The notes under the pieces are model-generated. The model searched no databases. It was not told the DNA's origin and was given only the letters and a program-made list of their open reading frames with translations. A stretch of DNA of 34,304 nucleotides from Mesorhizobium sp. LSJC280B00 (GTDB lineage: Bacteria; Pseudomonadota; Alphaproteobacteria; Rhizobiales; Rhizobiaceae). The position numbers were made by a program, and so were the translations under genes. How positions within the stretch are numbered: position 1 is the stretch's first letter; each line of letters starts with the position of its first letter. Shown in pieces: positions 1 through 7,534 of this stretch. The stretch lies in assembly GCF_000502835.1 (NCBI RefSeq), contig NZ_AYVL01000025.1, forward strand, positions 107,907 to 142,210, written 5' to 3'.

Positions 1-1
1 G

Positions 2-403
2 AAGCCGCTTGGCGTCGAGATCACACTCCTCAATACCGACACCAAGACCCACTACTCCTTCCTCGAGCAGAAGGGAGACTATGACGTGGCGCGCGCCGCC
101 TGGATCGCCGACTACAAGGATCCCGAAACCTTCCTCGGCATCTCCCGCAAAGCCAGCGGCAACAACTATTCGGTCTACAACAGCCCAAAATACGAGGCGG
201 CGATGGACAAGGCGGCGGCCGCCGGCGGCAACCCTGCAGAACGCATGAAGGAACTCGCCGAGGCCGAGCGCATCCTCATCGATGACGTCGGCGAGATCCC
301 GCTTCTCTACTACAGCTACCACGATATCGTTTCCTCGAAGTTGCATGGCTTCGACGACAATGTGATGGACATCCATCCGTCCCGCTTCATCAGCAAGGAC
401 TGA
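2..403 (+). CDS. oppA: Oligopeptide ABC transporter substrate-binding protein (C-terminal part, starts before window)
   Basis: Only the last 133 residues are in the window; the frame is open to the left edge, so the gene is cut by the window and not broken. The tail resembles OppA/MppA-type family 5 solute-binding proteins: a segment reading DYDVARAAWIADYKDPETF, then GNNYSVYNSPKYEAAMD, then a PLLYYSYHDIVSSKLHGF segment and a final DIHPSRF. In this family the protein is periplasmic and hands short peptides to the membrane permease. The permease and ATPase genes follow on the same strand, supporting an opp-type operon. A stem-loop directly follows the stop codon. The exact peptide substrate cannot be told from this fragment. 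Confidence 0.85.
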   Translation, partial: KPLGVEITLLNTDTKTHYSFLEQKGDYDVARAAWIADYKDPETFLGISRKASGNNYSVYNSPKYEAAMDKAAAAGGNPAERMKELAEAERILIDDVGEIPLLYYSYHDIVSSKLHGFDDNVMDIHPSRFISKD

Positions 404-415
404 TCCCTGGCCGGG

Positions 416-440
416 CCACCGCGCATCGAATGCGCGGTGG
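416..440 (+). terminator. Stem-loop between binding-protein gene and permease genes
   Basis: A perfect inverted repeat with 11-base arms (CCACCGCGCAT and ATGCGCGGTGG) around a CGA loop lies 12 bases after the stop codon. There is no T run after it, so it is not a textbook intrinsic terminator. In ABC importer operons, stem-loops here often stabilise the binding-protein mRNA or reduce read-through, giving more binding protein than permease. That role is inferred. Confidence 0.6.
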
Positions 441-562
441 CTTGCCGTCGCATCGGACCTCCGTGAATCGGATCGATTTCCGGAAAGCCGATGCGAAGAT
501 TTGAAGGCTAGAGCGCAATCGTCCAGCTGGACGCGCGTTGTTCTGGATCAAGCGGGGCACCG

Positions 563-1486
563 ATGCTGCGTTACGTATTCCGGCGGCTTCTGACCGCCAT
601 TCCGACGCTGTTCGTCATCGTGACCATGGCGTTCTTCCTGATACGCGTCGCGCCGGGCGGCCCGTTCAACCAGGAGCGGGGCCTGAGCCCCGAGATCAGG
701 GCCAATCTCGAAGCTCAGTTCGGCCTCAACGATCCGCTCTGGTTGCAGTACGTCCACTATCTCGGCAATCTTCTGCGCGGCAATTTCGGCCCCAGCTACA
801 ATATGCCGGATTTCACCGTCGGCGAGTTGTTCAAGGAGGGCCTGCCGATCTCAATCCAGCTCGGCGCTTCGGCGCTCATTCTGGCGCTGCTCCTCGGCAG
901 CGTGCTCGGCAGTGTTGCCGCGCTCAACCAGAACAAGCTTGCCGACTATTCGGTGATCGCGCTGGCGACCGCCGGCAGCACCATTCCAACCTTCGTCATC
1001 GCCCCGGTAATCCAGCTTGCATTCGGATTGACCTGGAGGCTGCTGCCGATCGGCGGCTGGGGCGATGGAGCCCTCATCAATAAGGTCGGCCCGGTGCTGA
1101 CGCTCGCCCTTCCGCAGATCGCCATCGTCGCCCGATTGATGCGCGGCTCGATGATCGAATCGCTGCACTCGCATCACATCCGCACCGCACGCGCACTTGG
1201 TCTGTCGGACTGGTCGGTCGTCGTCAAGCATGCGCTGCGCGGCGCCATCCTGCCGATCGTCTCCTTCACCGGTCCGGCAGCTGCGGCCCTTCTCACCGGC
1301 TCGGTCATCGTCGAGACCATCTTCTCTATCCCGGGCATCGGTCGCCATTTTGTCGTTGCCGCACTCAACCGCGACTACACTCTGGTGATGGGGACGGTGG
1401 TGGTCATCGCGCTCTTCACCATTGTCTTCAACCTGATCGTCGACGTCCTCTATGGGGTCGTTGACCCGAGGGTGCGCTATGACTGA
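563..1486 (+). CDS. oppB: Oligopeptide ABC transporter permease, OppB type
   Basis: A 307-residue inner-membrane permease of the binding-protein-dependent transport family. The N-terminus (MLRYVFRRLLTAIPTLFVIV) is the usual first membrane helix of OppB/DppB proteins, followed by the family's APGGPF motif near residue 30. The cytoplasmic loop that contacts the ATPase reads RTARALGLSDWSVVVKHALR and is followed by ETIFSIPGIGR, both standard. Length is normal for the family. The stop codon overlaps the start of the next permease gene by 8 bases, indicating translational coupling. It is separated from the binding-protein gene by about 160 bases that contain a strong stem-loop. Confidence 0.93.
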   Translation: MLRYVFRRLLTAIPTLFVIVTMAFFLIRVAPGGPFNQERGLSPEIRANLEAQFGLNDPLWLQYVHYLGNLLRGNFGPSYNMPDFTVGELFKEGLPISIQLGASALILALLLGSVLGSVAALNQNKLADYSVIALATAGSTIPTFVIAPVIQLAFGLTWRLLPIGGWGDGALINKVGPVLTLALPQIAIVARLMRGSMIESLHSHHIRTARALGLSDWSVVVKHALRGAILPIVSFTGPAAAALLTGSVIVETIFSIPGIGRHFVVAALNRDYTLVMGTVVVIALFTIVFNLIVDVLYGVVDPRVRYD

Positions 1487-2597
1487 TATCGCAGTTGCCG
1501 CACCGGTCGTCGGCCGGTCCCTGTGGGGTGACGCCTGGGCGCGCCTCAAGGCCAATCGCGCGGCCATGTTCAGCCTCTATTATCTTGCTTTCATTGCAGT
1601 CATCAGCGTGTTTGGGCCCTGGTTCGTGCCGCATCAATACACCACAATCTATGCCGACTATGTCCGCACGCCGCCGAGCTTCTCCGCCTATCCGAAGGCC
1701 GACATGATCGAAGGCGCTCTCGATGAGGCGATCAGGCGCATGCGCGTCGACATCAAGGAGTGGCGGCAGGAGGGCAGCCGTGTGTTCGTTACCGTCAAAT
1801 CCTCCAAGCCGATCGACGACCGCAACATTCGCTACCTTGATCGTTCCGATACGTTTGATGACACAAAGATCGAGAGCAAATCGCCGGACGGTCTCGAAAT
1901 GGTGATGAGTGCCTCGATCAAGCTGCAATATTTCCTGTTCGGCACCGACAATACCGGCCGCGATCTCCTGTCCAGAACGCTGATGGCCGGGCGCATATCG
2001 CTGGCCATCGGCCTGCTTGCCGGCATTGTGGCCGTGGTCATCGGCGTGCTCTACGGCGCCACCGCCGGCCTTGCCGGCGGCAGGGTCGACGAGGTGATGA
2101 TGCGTGTCGTCGACGTGCTTTATTCTTTGCCGTTCATCTTCTTCGTCATCATGCTGGTGGTGTTCTTCGGCAGGAACTTCGTGCTGATGTTCCTGGCGGT
2201 CGGCGCGGTGCTGTGGCTCGACATGGCGCGCATCGTGCGCGGACAAGCGCTGTCGATCCGCCGGCAGGAATATGTCCAGGCGGCGGAGGCGATGGGCGTC
2301 GGCCAGCGCGGCATTCTGCTGCGCCATGTGATCCCCAATTTGCTCGGGCCGGTGGTGATCTACATGACGCTGCTCGTTCCGCAGGTCATCATCCTGGAGA
2401 GTTTTTTGTCGTTCCTCGGGCTCGGCGTCCAGGAACCGATGACCAGCTGGGGCGTGCTGATCTCGGTCGGCGCCCAGAACATCGGCTCGGCCAACTGGCT
2501 GCTTCTGTTCCCGGCCTTCTTTCTCGTCTCCACGCTGTTCGCGCTGAATTTCGTCGGCGATGGGCTGCGCGACGCGCTCGACCCGAAGGATCGTTGA
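1479..2597 (+). CDS. oppC: Oligopeptide ABC transporter permease, OppC type
   Basis: A 372-residue permease that pairs with OppB. The start is placed at the ATG that overlaps the oppB stop (protein begins MTDIAVAAPVV); an upstream ATG at 1452 would extend far into oppB. After the first membrane helix (about residues 28-45) comes a polar stretch of roughly 100 residues before the conserved FGTDNTGRDLLSR motif, so the first periplasmic loop is enlarged, as also seen in OppC/YejE-like permeases. The ATPase-contact loop reads EAMGVGQRGILLRHVIPN and the end is GDGLRDALDPKDR, both standard. The next gene starts one base after its stop, so the genes are co-translated. Confidence 0.93.
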   Translation: MTDIAVAAPVVGRSLWGDAWARLKANRAAMFSLYYLAFIAVISVFGPWFVPHQYTTIYADYVRTPPSFSAYPKADMIEGALDEAIRRMRVDIKEWRQEGSRVFVTVKSSKPIDDRNIRYLDRSDTFDDTKIESKSPDGLEMVMSASIKLQYFLFGTDNTGRDLLSRTLMAGRISLAIGLLAGIVAVVIGVLYGATAGLAGGRVDEVMMRVVDVLYSLPFIFFVIMLVVFFGRNFVLMFLAVGAVLWLDMARIVRGQALSIRRQEYVQAAEAMGVGQRGILLRHVIPNLLGPVVIYMTLLVPQVIILESFLSFLGLGVQEPMTSWGVLISVGAQNIGSANWLLLFPAFFLVSTLFALNFVGDGLRDALDPKDR

Positions 2598-2598
2598 G

Positions 2599-4218
2599 AT
2601 GGCTGCTTCCGAAACCATCCTCAGCGTCAAGGACCTTCGCGTCCGCTTCCGCACCCTCGACGGTGTGGTGGAGGCGGTGAAGGGCATCAATATCCACGTC
2701 AAATCAGGCGAAACCGTCGCCGTCGTCGGCGAATCCGGTTCCGGCAAGAGCCAGACGATGATGGCGGCGATGAGCCTGCTCGCCTCGAACGGCGAAGCCA
2801 CCGGCACCGTCGATTATCGCGGCCGCAATCTTTTGACCTTGAGCAAGCCCGAGCTCAACAAGATCCGCGGCCGCAAGATCAGCATGATCTTCCAGGAGCC
2901 GATGACTTCGCTCGACCCGCTCTATTCGATCGGCAACCAGCTGATCGAGCCGATCCGCAAGCATCGCGGACTTGGCGCCGCCGCGGCGCGCGAGGAGGCG
3001 CTCAAGCTGCTGCGGCTGGTCCATATTCCCGATCCGGAGCGGCGGATGAAATCCTATCCGCACGAGTTGTCGGGCGGTCAGCGCCAGCGCGTCATGATCG
3101 CCATGGCGCTGGCCAACGACCCCGACATACTGATCGCCGACGAGCCGACGACCGCGCTCGACGTCACCATCCAGGCGCAGATCCTCATGCTGCTCGCCGA
3201 ATTGCAGCGCAAGCTCGGCATGGCGATCGTCTTCATCACCCACGATCTCGGCATCGTCCGGCGCTTTGCCGATCGGGTCTATGTGATGCGCTATGGCGAG
3301 GTGGTCGAGGAGGGCGAGGCGGAAGCGATCTTCGCCAACCCGCAGCACGGCTACACCAAGATGCTACTTGCCGCCGAACCGACCGGCACCAAGGCGCCGC
3401 CGCCTCCGAATGCCCCTGTCCTGCTTGAAGGCAGAAACGTCGAGGTGACCTTCAAGATCGGCGGCGGATTTCTTGGCGGCGAGCCGCTGCTGCTGCGCGC
3501 CGTCGATCACATTTCGATACGGCTGAAGCGCAACCAGACGATCGGCATCGTCGGCGAATCCGGCTCGGGAAAATCGACGCTCGGCCGCGCCTTGCTGCGG
3601 CTCCTGCCCAGCGACGGTATCATCCGGCTTGGTGACCGCGACATTTCCCACGCCGACCGCCAGGCGATGCGGCCGCTGCGGCGCGAATTGCAGCTGGTTT
3701 TCCAGGATCCGTTCGGCTCGCTGTCGCCACGCATGACCGTCGGCCAGATCATCACCGAGGGGCTTCTGGTCCATGAGCCCAATCTGTCGGGCAGGCAGCG
3801 CGATCTCCGCGCGGTCGATGCCTTGCTCGAAGTCGGGCTCGACCCGAACACGCGCAACCGCTATCCGCATGAATTCTCCGGCGGTCAGCGGCAGCGCATC
3901 GCCATTGCGCGCGCCATGATACTCAAGCCTAAAGTGGTGGTGCTGGACGAGCCGACCTCGGCGCTGGACCGCTCCGTGCAGAAGCAGATCGTCGAATTGC
4001 TACGCAAGCTGCAGGCCGACCACGAGCTGTCCTATCTGTTCATCAGCCACGATCTCGCCGTCGTGCGCGCCATGGCCGACCACATCATCGTCATGAAGCA
4101 GGGCAAGATCGTCGAGGAGGGACCGGCCGAGGCGATCTTCAGCAATCCGCAGGCAACCTACACACAGACACTGATGGCCGCGGCCATCGACGTGACGCGA
4201 TTTCGCCTGAGCGCATAG
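2599..4218 (+). CDS. Fused double ATPase of an oligopeptide ABC transporter (OppD-OppF type)
   Basis: A 539-residue protein with two complete ABC ATPase halves, energising the OppBC permeases. First half: Walker A GESGSGKSQ near residue 45, signature LSGGQRQRV near 157, Walker B ILIADEPTTALD near 178. Second half: Walker A GESGSGKST near 320, signature FSGGQRQRI near 430, Walker B VVVLDEPTSALD near 452. The start ATG lies just after the oppC stop. Fused OppDF (YejF-like) proteins of this length are common in alphaproteobacteria. The last residues after TYTQTLMAAA (IDVTRFRLSA) do not look like the usual family ending, and the stop codon lies at the junction with a broken integrase gene, so the original C-terminal few residues were probably replaced when that junction formed. 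Confidence 0.93.
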   Translation: MAASETILSVKDLRVRFRTLDGVVEAVKGINIHVKSGETVAVVGESGSGKSQTMMAAMSLLASNGEATGTVDYRGRNLLTLSKPELNKIRGRKISMIFQEPMTSLDPLYSIGNQLIEPIRKHRGLGAAAAREEALKLLRLVHIPDPERRMKSYPHELSGGQRQRVMIAMALANDPDILIADEPTTALDVTIQAQILMLLAELQRKLGMAIVFITHDLGIVRRFADRVYVMRYGEVVEEGEAEAIFANPQHGYTKMLLAAEPTGTKAPPPPNAPVLLEGRNVEVTFKIGGGFLGGEPLLLRAVDHISIRLKRNQTIGIVGESGSGKSTLGRALLRLLPSDGIIRLGDRDISHADRQAMRPLRRELQLVFQDPFGSLSPRMTVGQIITEGLLVHEPNLSGRQRDLRAVDALLEVGLDPNTRNRYPHEFSGGQRQRIAIARAMILKPKVVVLDEPTSALDRSVQKQIVELLRKLQADHELSYLFISHDLAVVRAMADHIIVMKQGKIVEEGPAEAIFSNPQATYTQTLMAAAIDVTRFRLSA

Positions 4219-5254
4219 CCTTGCTGGCGATCCGCCACATGTCGACGTCGCACAGCACAGGCCACATGGTGCGGGTATAGCGAAGCACATTCGGGGTGAC
4301 ATCGTCGCCGAGCCCGGCTTCCACGCGGCAGGTGCGGAACGCCTTCTCGATGCGCTTTGTCGGTTCGCCTAGGCTGTCATGGACGACCGGCCCGCAGTCG
4401 CAATCGATACGCTTCCAGCGGCGCATATGGGCGATCAGCCGTGACGGCAGTCGCGCCGGCGGAAGCCATTTCTTGCTTTTTTTCGCGTGCTGATCTTTGC
4501 AATAGAGCACGCCGCGGCCTAGGTCCGGCCAAGCTCCTGCGGCCTCGCCATCCCAATTGAGTTGCGGGATTGAACGATGTCGGCAGCCAGTGTAGAGCCC
4601 CACAATGATAAAGCGGCAGAGATGAGCGTACTGACCGTGCTTCCGGCGCAGCCGCAATGCCGCGCGCAGCAGTCCCGCTGCTTCCTCGCGCGTCAGCCAG
4701 CGCTCGCGCGCTGCTGGTTTGTCTGGCAAGGTGACGGACGGCTTCGGATCGAGACCGTATTCCTTGGCCCAAAAGTTGATCGCCGAGCGGAGGTCCTCAA
4801 GATCGCGACGCGGGCCTGATGTAAAGTCCTTGTCTCGCCACGCCGGAAGTAACGCACGGCGGGTCTCCATCGCCGCGGCGTTGAGCTTGGCGATTCGCTC
4901 ACGCTCTACCCGATTGCGCTCGCGCGAACGGTGCTCGACATAGGCGCGGCAGCGATCTCCATTGATGCTGGCGACCGGCTCGGTGCCGAAGAATTCGTTC
5001 AGAAAACGCATCCTGGCGAGAAATTCCTTTCGACCGGCAATCTTGGCCTGGCGCGCTTCGGAATAGGCGGCGAGGATGTCACCGACAGTCAGGCGGCGCG
5101 CATCGGTCTTGGAGATCGGCTGCTGATATTTGTCGGCGGTGGCAGGCCCGAGTTGAGGGCGCAGCATACCTGCGCCGCTAGACACCGCTGCCGTGCGGGC
5201 ATGATGATGGGTCTTCACGATGGTTCCTCTTTTCGCTGCGAACTTGTTCATCAT
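4139..5254 (-). pseudogene. Tyrosine-type integrase, C-terminally truncated and catalytically dead
   Basis: The reading frame resembles phage/island tyrosine recombinases of rhizobia. It has a core-binding region with LTVGDILAAY and INGDRCRAYVEH, then a catalytic region with WLTREEAAGLLRAA and the box I arginine in VGLYTGCRHRSIPQLNW. In box II the usual TPHxLRHT reads TPNVLRYT, so the catalytic histidine is lost. Homology stops around DVDMWRIAS (near 4220), before the GH and nucleophilic tyrosine motifs. The rest of the frame runs antisense into the ATPase gene and is not integrase-like. The 5' end is uncertain: ATG codons lie at 5254 and 5251, and an open frame reaches 5431. It reads away from the 3' end of the tRNA-Pro gene, the usual geometry of a tRNA-targeting island integrase. 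Confidence 0.8.
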
Positions 5255-5720
5255 GCGGACGGGGATCATTAGAAGAGGCAACAAGACCGGCTCTGCAACA
5301 AGCAAAATGGGCGATAGCGCCGCGAGATACAAAGACTTGCGAAATGCGGCGGAGGAATCGCACCGGCTTGGCTTTCGCGCCGGACGATGGGTTTCGGTGA
5401 GTTCCCGGAGGGTAGCTGACAGCCGCGTCAAAATGGTGGCCCCGGGCTATCCCATGTTGCGGTTACAACTGAGGTGTAAATCTCACGCCGGCCTCCACCG
5501 GACGACTTGGCATTCCGAAGCGGGGGAGGTTTCGGGTGCCTCGGAAAGTCGCTTTTTGTCGGTGACGAACATCCGCTCGCGTCGGCATTAGCCGCGATCC
5601 GATGCCCCTGCGGGCACCGCTTAGCCTCTCCTCGGCCAGACCTGCCTTCTTGTCCGAATGTATAGGGGCAATTTGGAAAGAGCGCCTACGGGCTCTGAAC
5701 CGGGATGGACATATTTTTTC
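5255..5720. other. Non-coding stretch between integrase remnant and tRNA-Pro
   Basis: I see no convincing gene. An open frame continues the integrase frame upstream to 5431 but shows no recognisable homology, and the other frames are arginine-rich and unconvincing. By position this is the attachment-site-proximal end of a former island. No second copy of the tRNA 3' end was found by eye in this window. Confidence 0.4.
5680..5695 (-). terminator. Weak hairpin downstream of tRNA-Pro
   Basis: On the minus strand GAGCCC, GTA and GGCGCTC can form a six-pair stem with one bulged base, followed by TTTCC. It lies about 25 bases beyond the tRNA 3' end and could help terminate the tRNA transcript. The stem is short and the T run poor, so this is only a candidate. 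Confidence 0.25.
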
Positions 5721-5797
5721 TGGTCGGAGTGGCAGGATTTGAACCTGCGACCCCATCGTCCCGAACGATGTGCGCTACCAGGCTGCGCTACACTCCG
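5721..5797 (-). tRNA. tRNA-Pro (anticodon CGG)
   Basis: The minus strand begins CGGAGTG and ends CACTCCG-A-CCA, giving a full acceptor stem with an encoded CCA end (77 bases including CCA). The D arm reads TAGCGCAGCCTGGTAGCGC. The anticodon stem-loop is CATCG-TTCGGGA-CGATG, with anticodon CGG read from loop positions 34-36. The T arm contains GGTTCAAATCC. The sequence agrees with bacterial proline tRNAs. The 3' end faces the truncated integrase, and tRNA 3' ends are frequent island attachment sites. The tRNA itself is intact. Confidence 0.97.
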
Positions 5798-5996
5798 TGA
5801 CCAGACCGCGGGCTTATAGCCGCCGCATTTGGTTACTGCAAGCGCCAATGGCAGCGCTTCTGTCGCATTTCTTTCGCTTTCGCCGCCACGTCATACAGGT
5901 TTCAGTTTCCTGTCGCACAAACACGGCTTAAAGGGCTTCTGGGTAACCGTCCACTTGCCTCGAAGCACCTGATTCAGCCACCTGGAGTTTGCAGCT

Positions 5997-7517
5997 TTGT
6001 CGATGAAGATCGTTAGCGATGTCAGACCAAACACTTTTGAGTTTGAAACCTCTGCGTTGATCAAGCCGTCCGGGTTTCGCGAATATGATGCGCGCTGGTG
6101 GTTCGGCCATCCCGGCTCGAACGAAACGCCGGAACTCAATCTGATCGGCGTCCAGGCGCTCGGCATGGGGCTCGGCACGCTGATCCGCCGTCTGGGTGCC
6201 GGACCCGACATCGTCACCGGTCACGATTTCCGCTCCTATTCGCTTGCCATAAAGCTGGCGCTGGTTTCCGGGCTGATGGCGGCCGGCGCACGGGTCAAGG
6301 ATGTCGGGCTGGCCCTGTCGCCGATGGCTTATTTCGCCCAGTTCGCGCTCGACACGCCGTCCGTTGCCATGGTCACTGCCTCGCACAACGAGAATGGCTG
6401 GACCGGCGTCAAGATGGGCGCGGCGCGCCCGCTGACTTTTGGTCCGGAGGAGATGAGTGCGTTGAAGGGGATCGTGCTGTCCGGCGATTTCGATCTTGTC
6501 GGTGGCGGCTCCTATGACTTCGTTGCGGACTTCCGCAAAACCTACCTTGACGATCTGACAGCGGGAAAGCGTATCTCGAGGAAGCTCAAGGTGGTGGCCG
6601 CCTGCGGCAACGGCACCGCCGGGGCTTTCGCTCCCGAAGCACTGGAAAGGATCGGCTGCGAGGTGATCCCGCTCGACGTCGAGCTCGATCATACGTTTCC
6701 CAATTACAATCCCAACCCCGAAGACATGCAGATGCTGCACGCCATTCGCGACAAGGTGCTGGAAACGGGCGCCGATGTCGGGCTAGGCTTCGACGGCGAC
6801 GGCGATCGCTGCGGCGTGGTGGACAATGAAGGCAACGAGATTTTCGCCGACAAGGTCGGCGTCATGCTGGCGCGCGACATTTCGCACCTCTATCCCGGCT
6901 CGACTTTCGTCGTCGACGTCAAGTCGACCGGATTGTTCATGACTGACAAGGTGTTGCGGGAAAATGGCGCGGTCACCGACTATTGGAAAACCGGTCATTC
7001 CTATATCAAACGGCGCGTCGCCGAACTCGGCGCTGTCGCCGGTTTTGAGAAATCGGGCCACTTCTTCTTCAATCCGCCGATTGGCCGCGGTTATGACGAT
7101 GGCCTGGTCACGGCAATCGCCATCTGCCAGATGCTGGACCGCAGCCCGCAAAGCAGCATGGCCGACCTCTATCGCGATCTGCCGCTGACCTTCGGCACGC
7201 CGACCATGTCGCCACATTGCGCCGATGAGCTCAAATACGGCGTCGTCGAGCGCGTCGTAGGCGACTTTCGCAAGATGAAGGACGAGGGCACGGTCTTCGC
7301 CGGCCAGAAGATCGCCGAACTGATCACCGTCAACGGCGTCAGGGTCGTGGCGGAGGATGGTACATGGGGGTTGGTGCGGGCATCATCGAACAAGCCTGAG
7401 CTTGTGGTGGTGGTGGAGAGCCCGGTATCGTCCGAGCGGCGCCGGCAGATGTTCGAAGCCGTCGATGCGGTGCTGCGCCGCAGCCCCGAAGTCGGCGCCT
7501 ACAATCAGACCTTTTGA
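5997..7517 (+). CDS. Phosphomannomutase / phosphoglucomutase
   Basis: About 505 residues, the alpha-D-phosphohexomutase family (ManB, NoeK or ExoC-like in rhizobia). It interconverts hexose 6-phosphate and 1-phosphate; with the next gene the natural product is mannose 1-phosphate for GDP-mannose. The phosphoserine loop is VTASHNENGWTG near residue 130 and the magnesium-binding loop is FDGDGDRCG near 267; a sugar-binding EKSGH follows near 350. The start is uncertain: TTG at 5997 has GGAG nine bases upstream, while ATG at 6003 is 15 bases from that site. The two differ by two residues. The stop overlaps the region just before the guanylyltransferase start, 17 bases away, so they form an operon. 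Which sugar is preferred cannot be read from sequence alone. Confidence 0.92.
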   Translation: MSMKIVSDVRPNTFEFETSALIKPSGFREYDARWWFGHPGSNETPELNLIGVQALGMGLGTLIRRLGAGPDIVTGHDFRSYSLAIKLALVSGLMAAGARVKDVGLALSPMAYFAQFALDTPSVAMVTASHNENGWTGVKMGAARPLTFGPEEMSALKGIVLSGDFDLVGGGSYDFVADFRKTYLDDLTAGKRISRKLKVVAACGNGTAGAFAPEALERIGCEVIPLDVELDHTFPNYNPNPEDMQMLHAIRDKVLETGADVGLGFDGDGDRCGVVDNEGNEIFADKVGVMLARDISHLYPGSTFVVDVKSTGLFMTDKVLRENGAVTDYWKTGHSYIKRRVAELGAVAGFEKSGHFFFNPPIGRGYDDGLVTAIAICQMLDRSPQSSMADLYRDLPLTFGTPTMSPHCADELKYGVVERVVGDFRKMKDEGTVFAGQKIAELITVNGVRVVAEDGTWGLVRASSNKPELVVVVESPVSSERRRQMFEAVDAVLRRSPEVGAYNQTF

Positions 7518-7534
7518 GCACGAGGCTTGTTTTC

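Noticed and set aside
1428..2807. Long minus-strand open frame (459 codons) across the permease genes
   Set aside because: It is antisense to oppC and the ATPase start, is rich in histidine, aspartate and arginine typical of a GC-rich shadow, and has no recognisable domain.
4219..5720. Second attachment site (copy of the tRNA-Pro 3' end)
   Set aside because: No repeat of the T-arm and acceptor sequence was found by eye in this window; if it exists it lies outside or was deleted.
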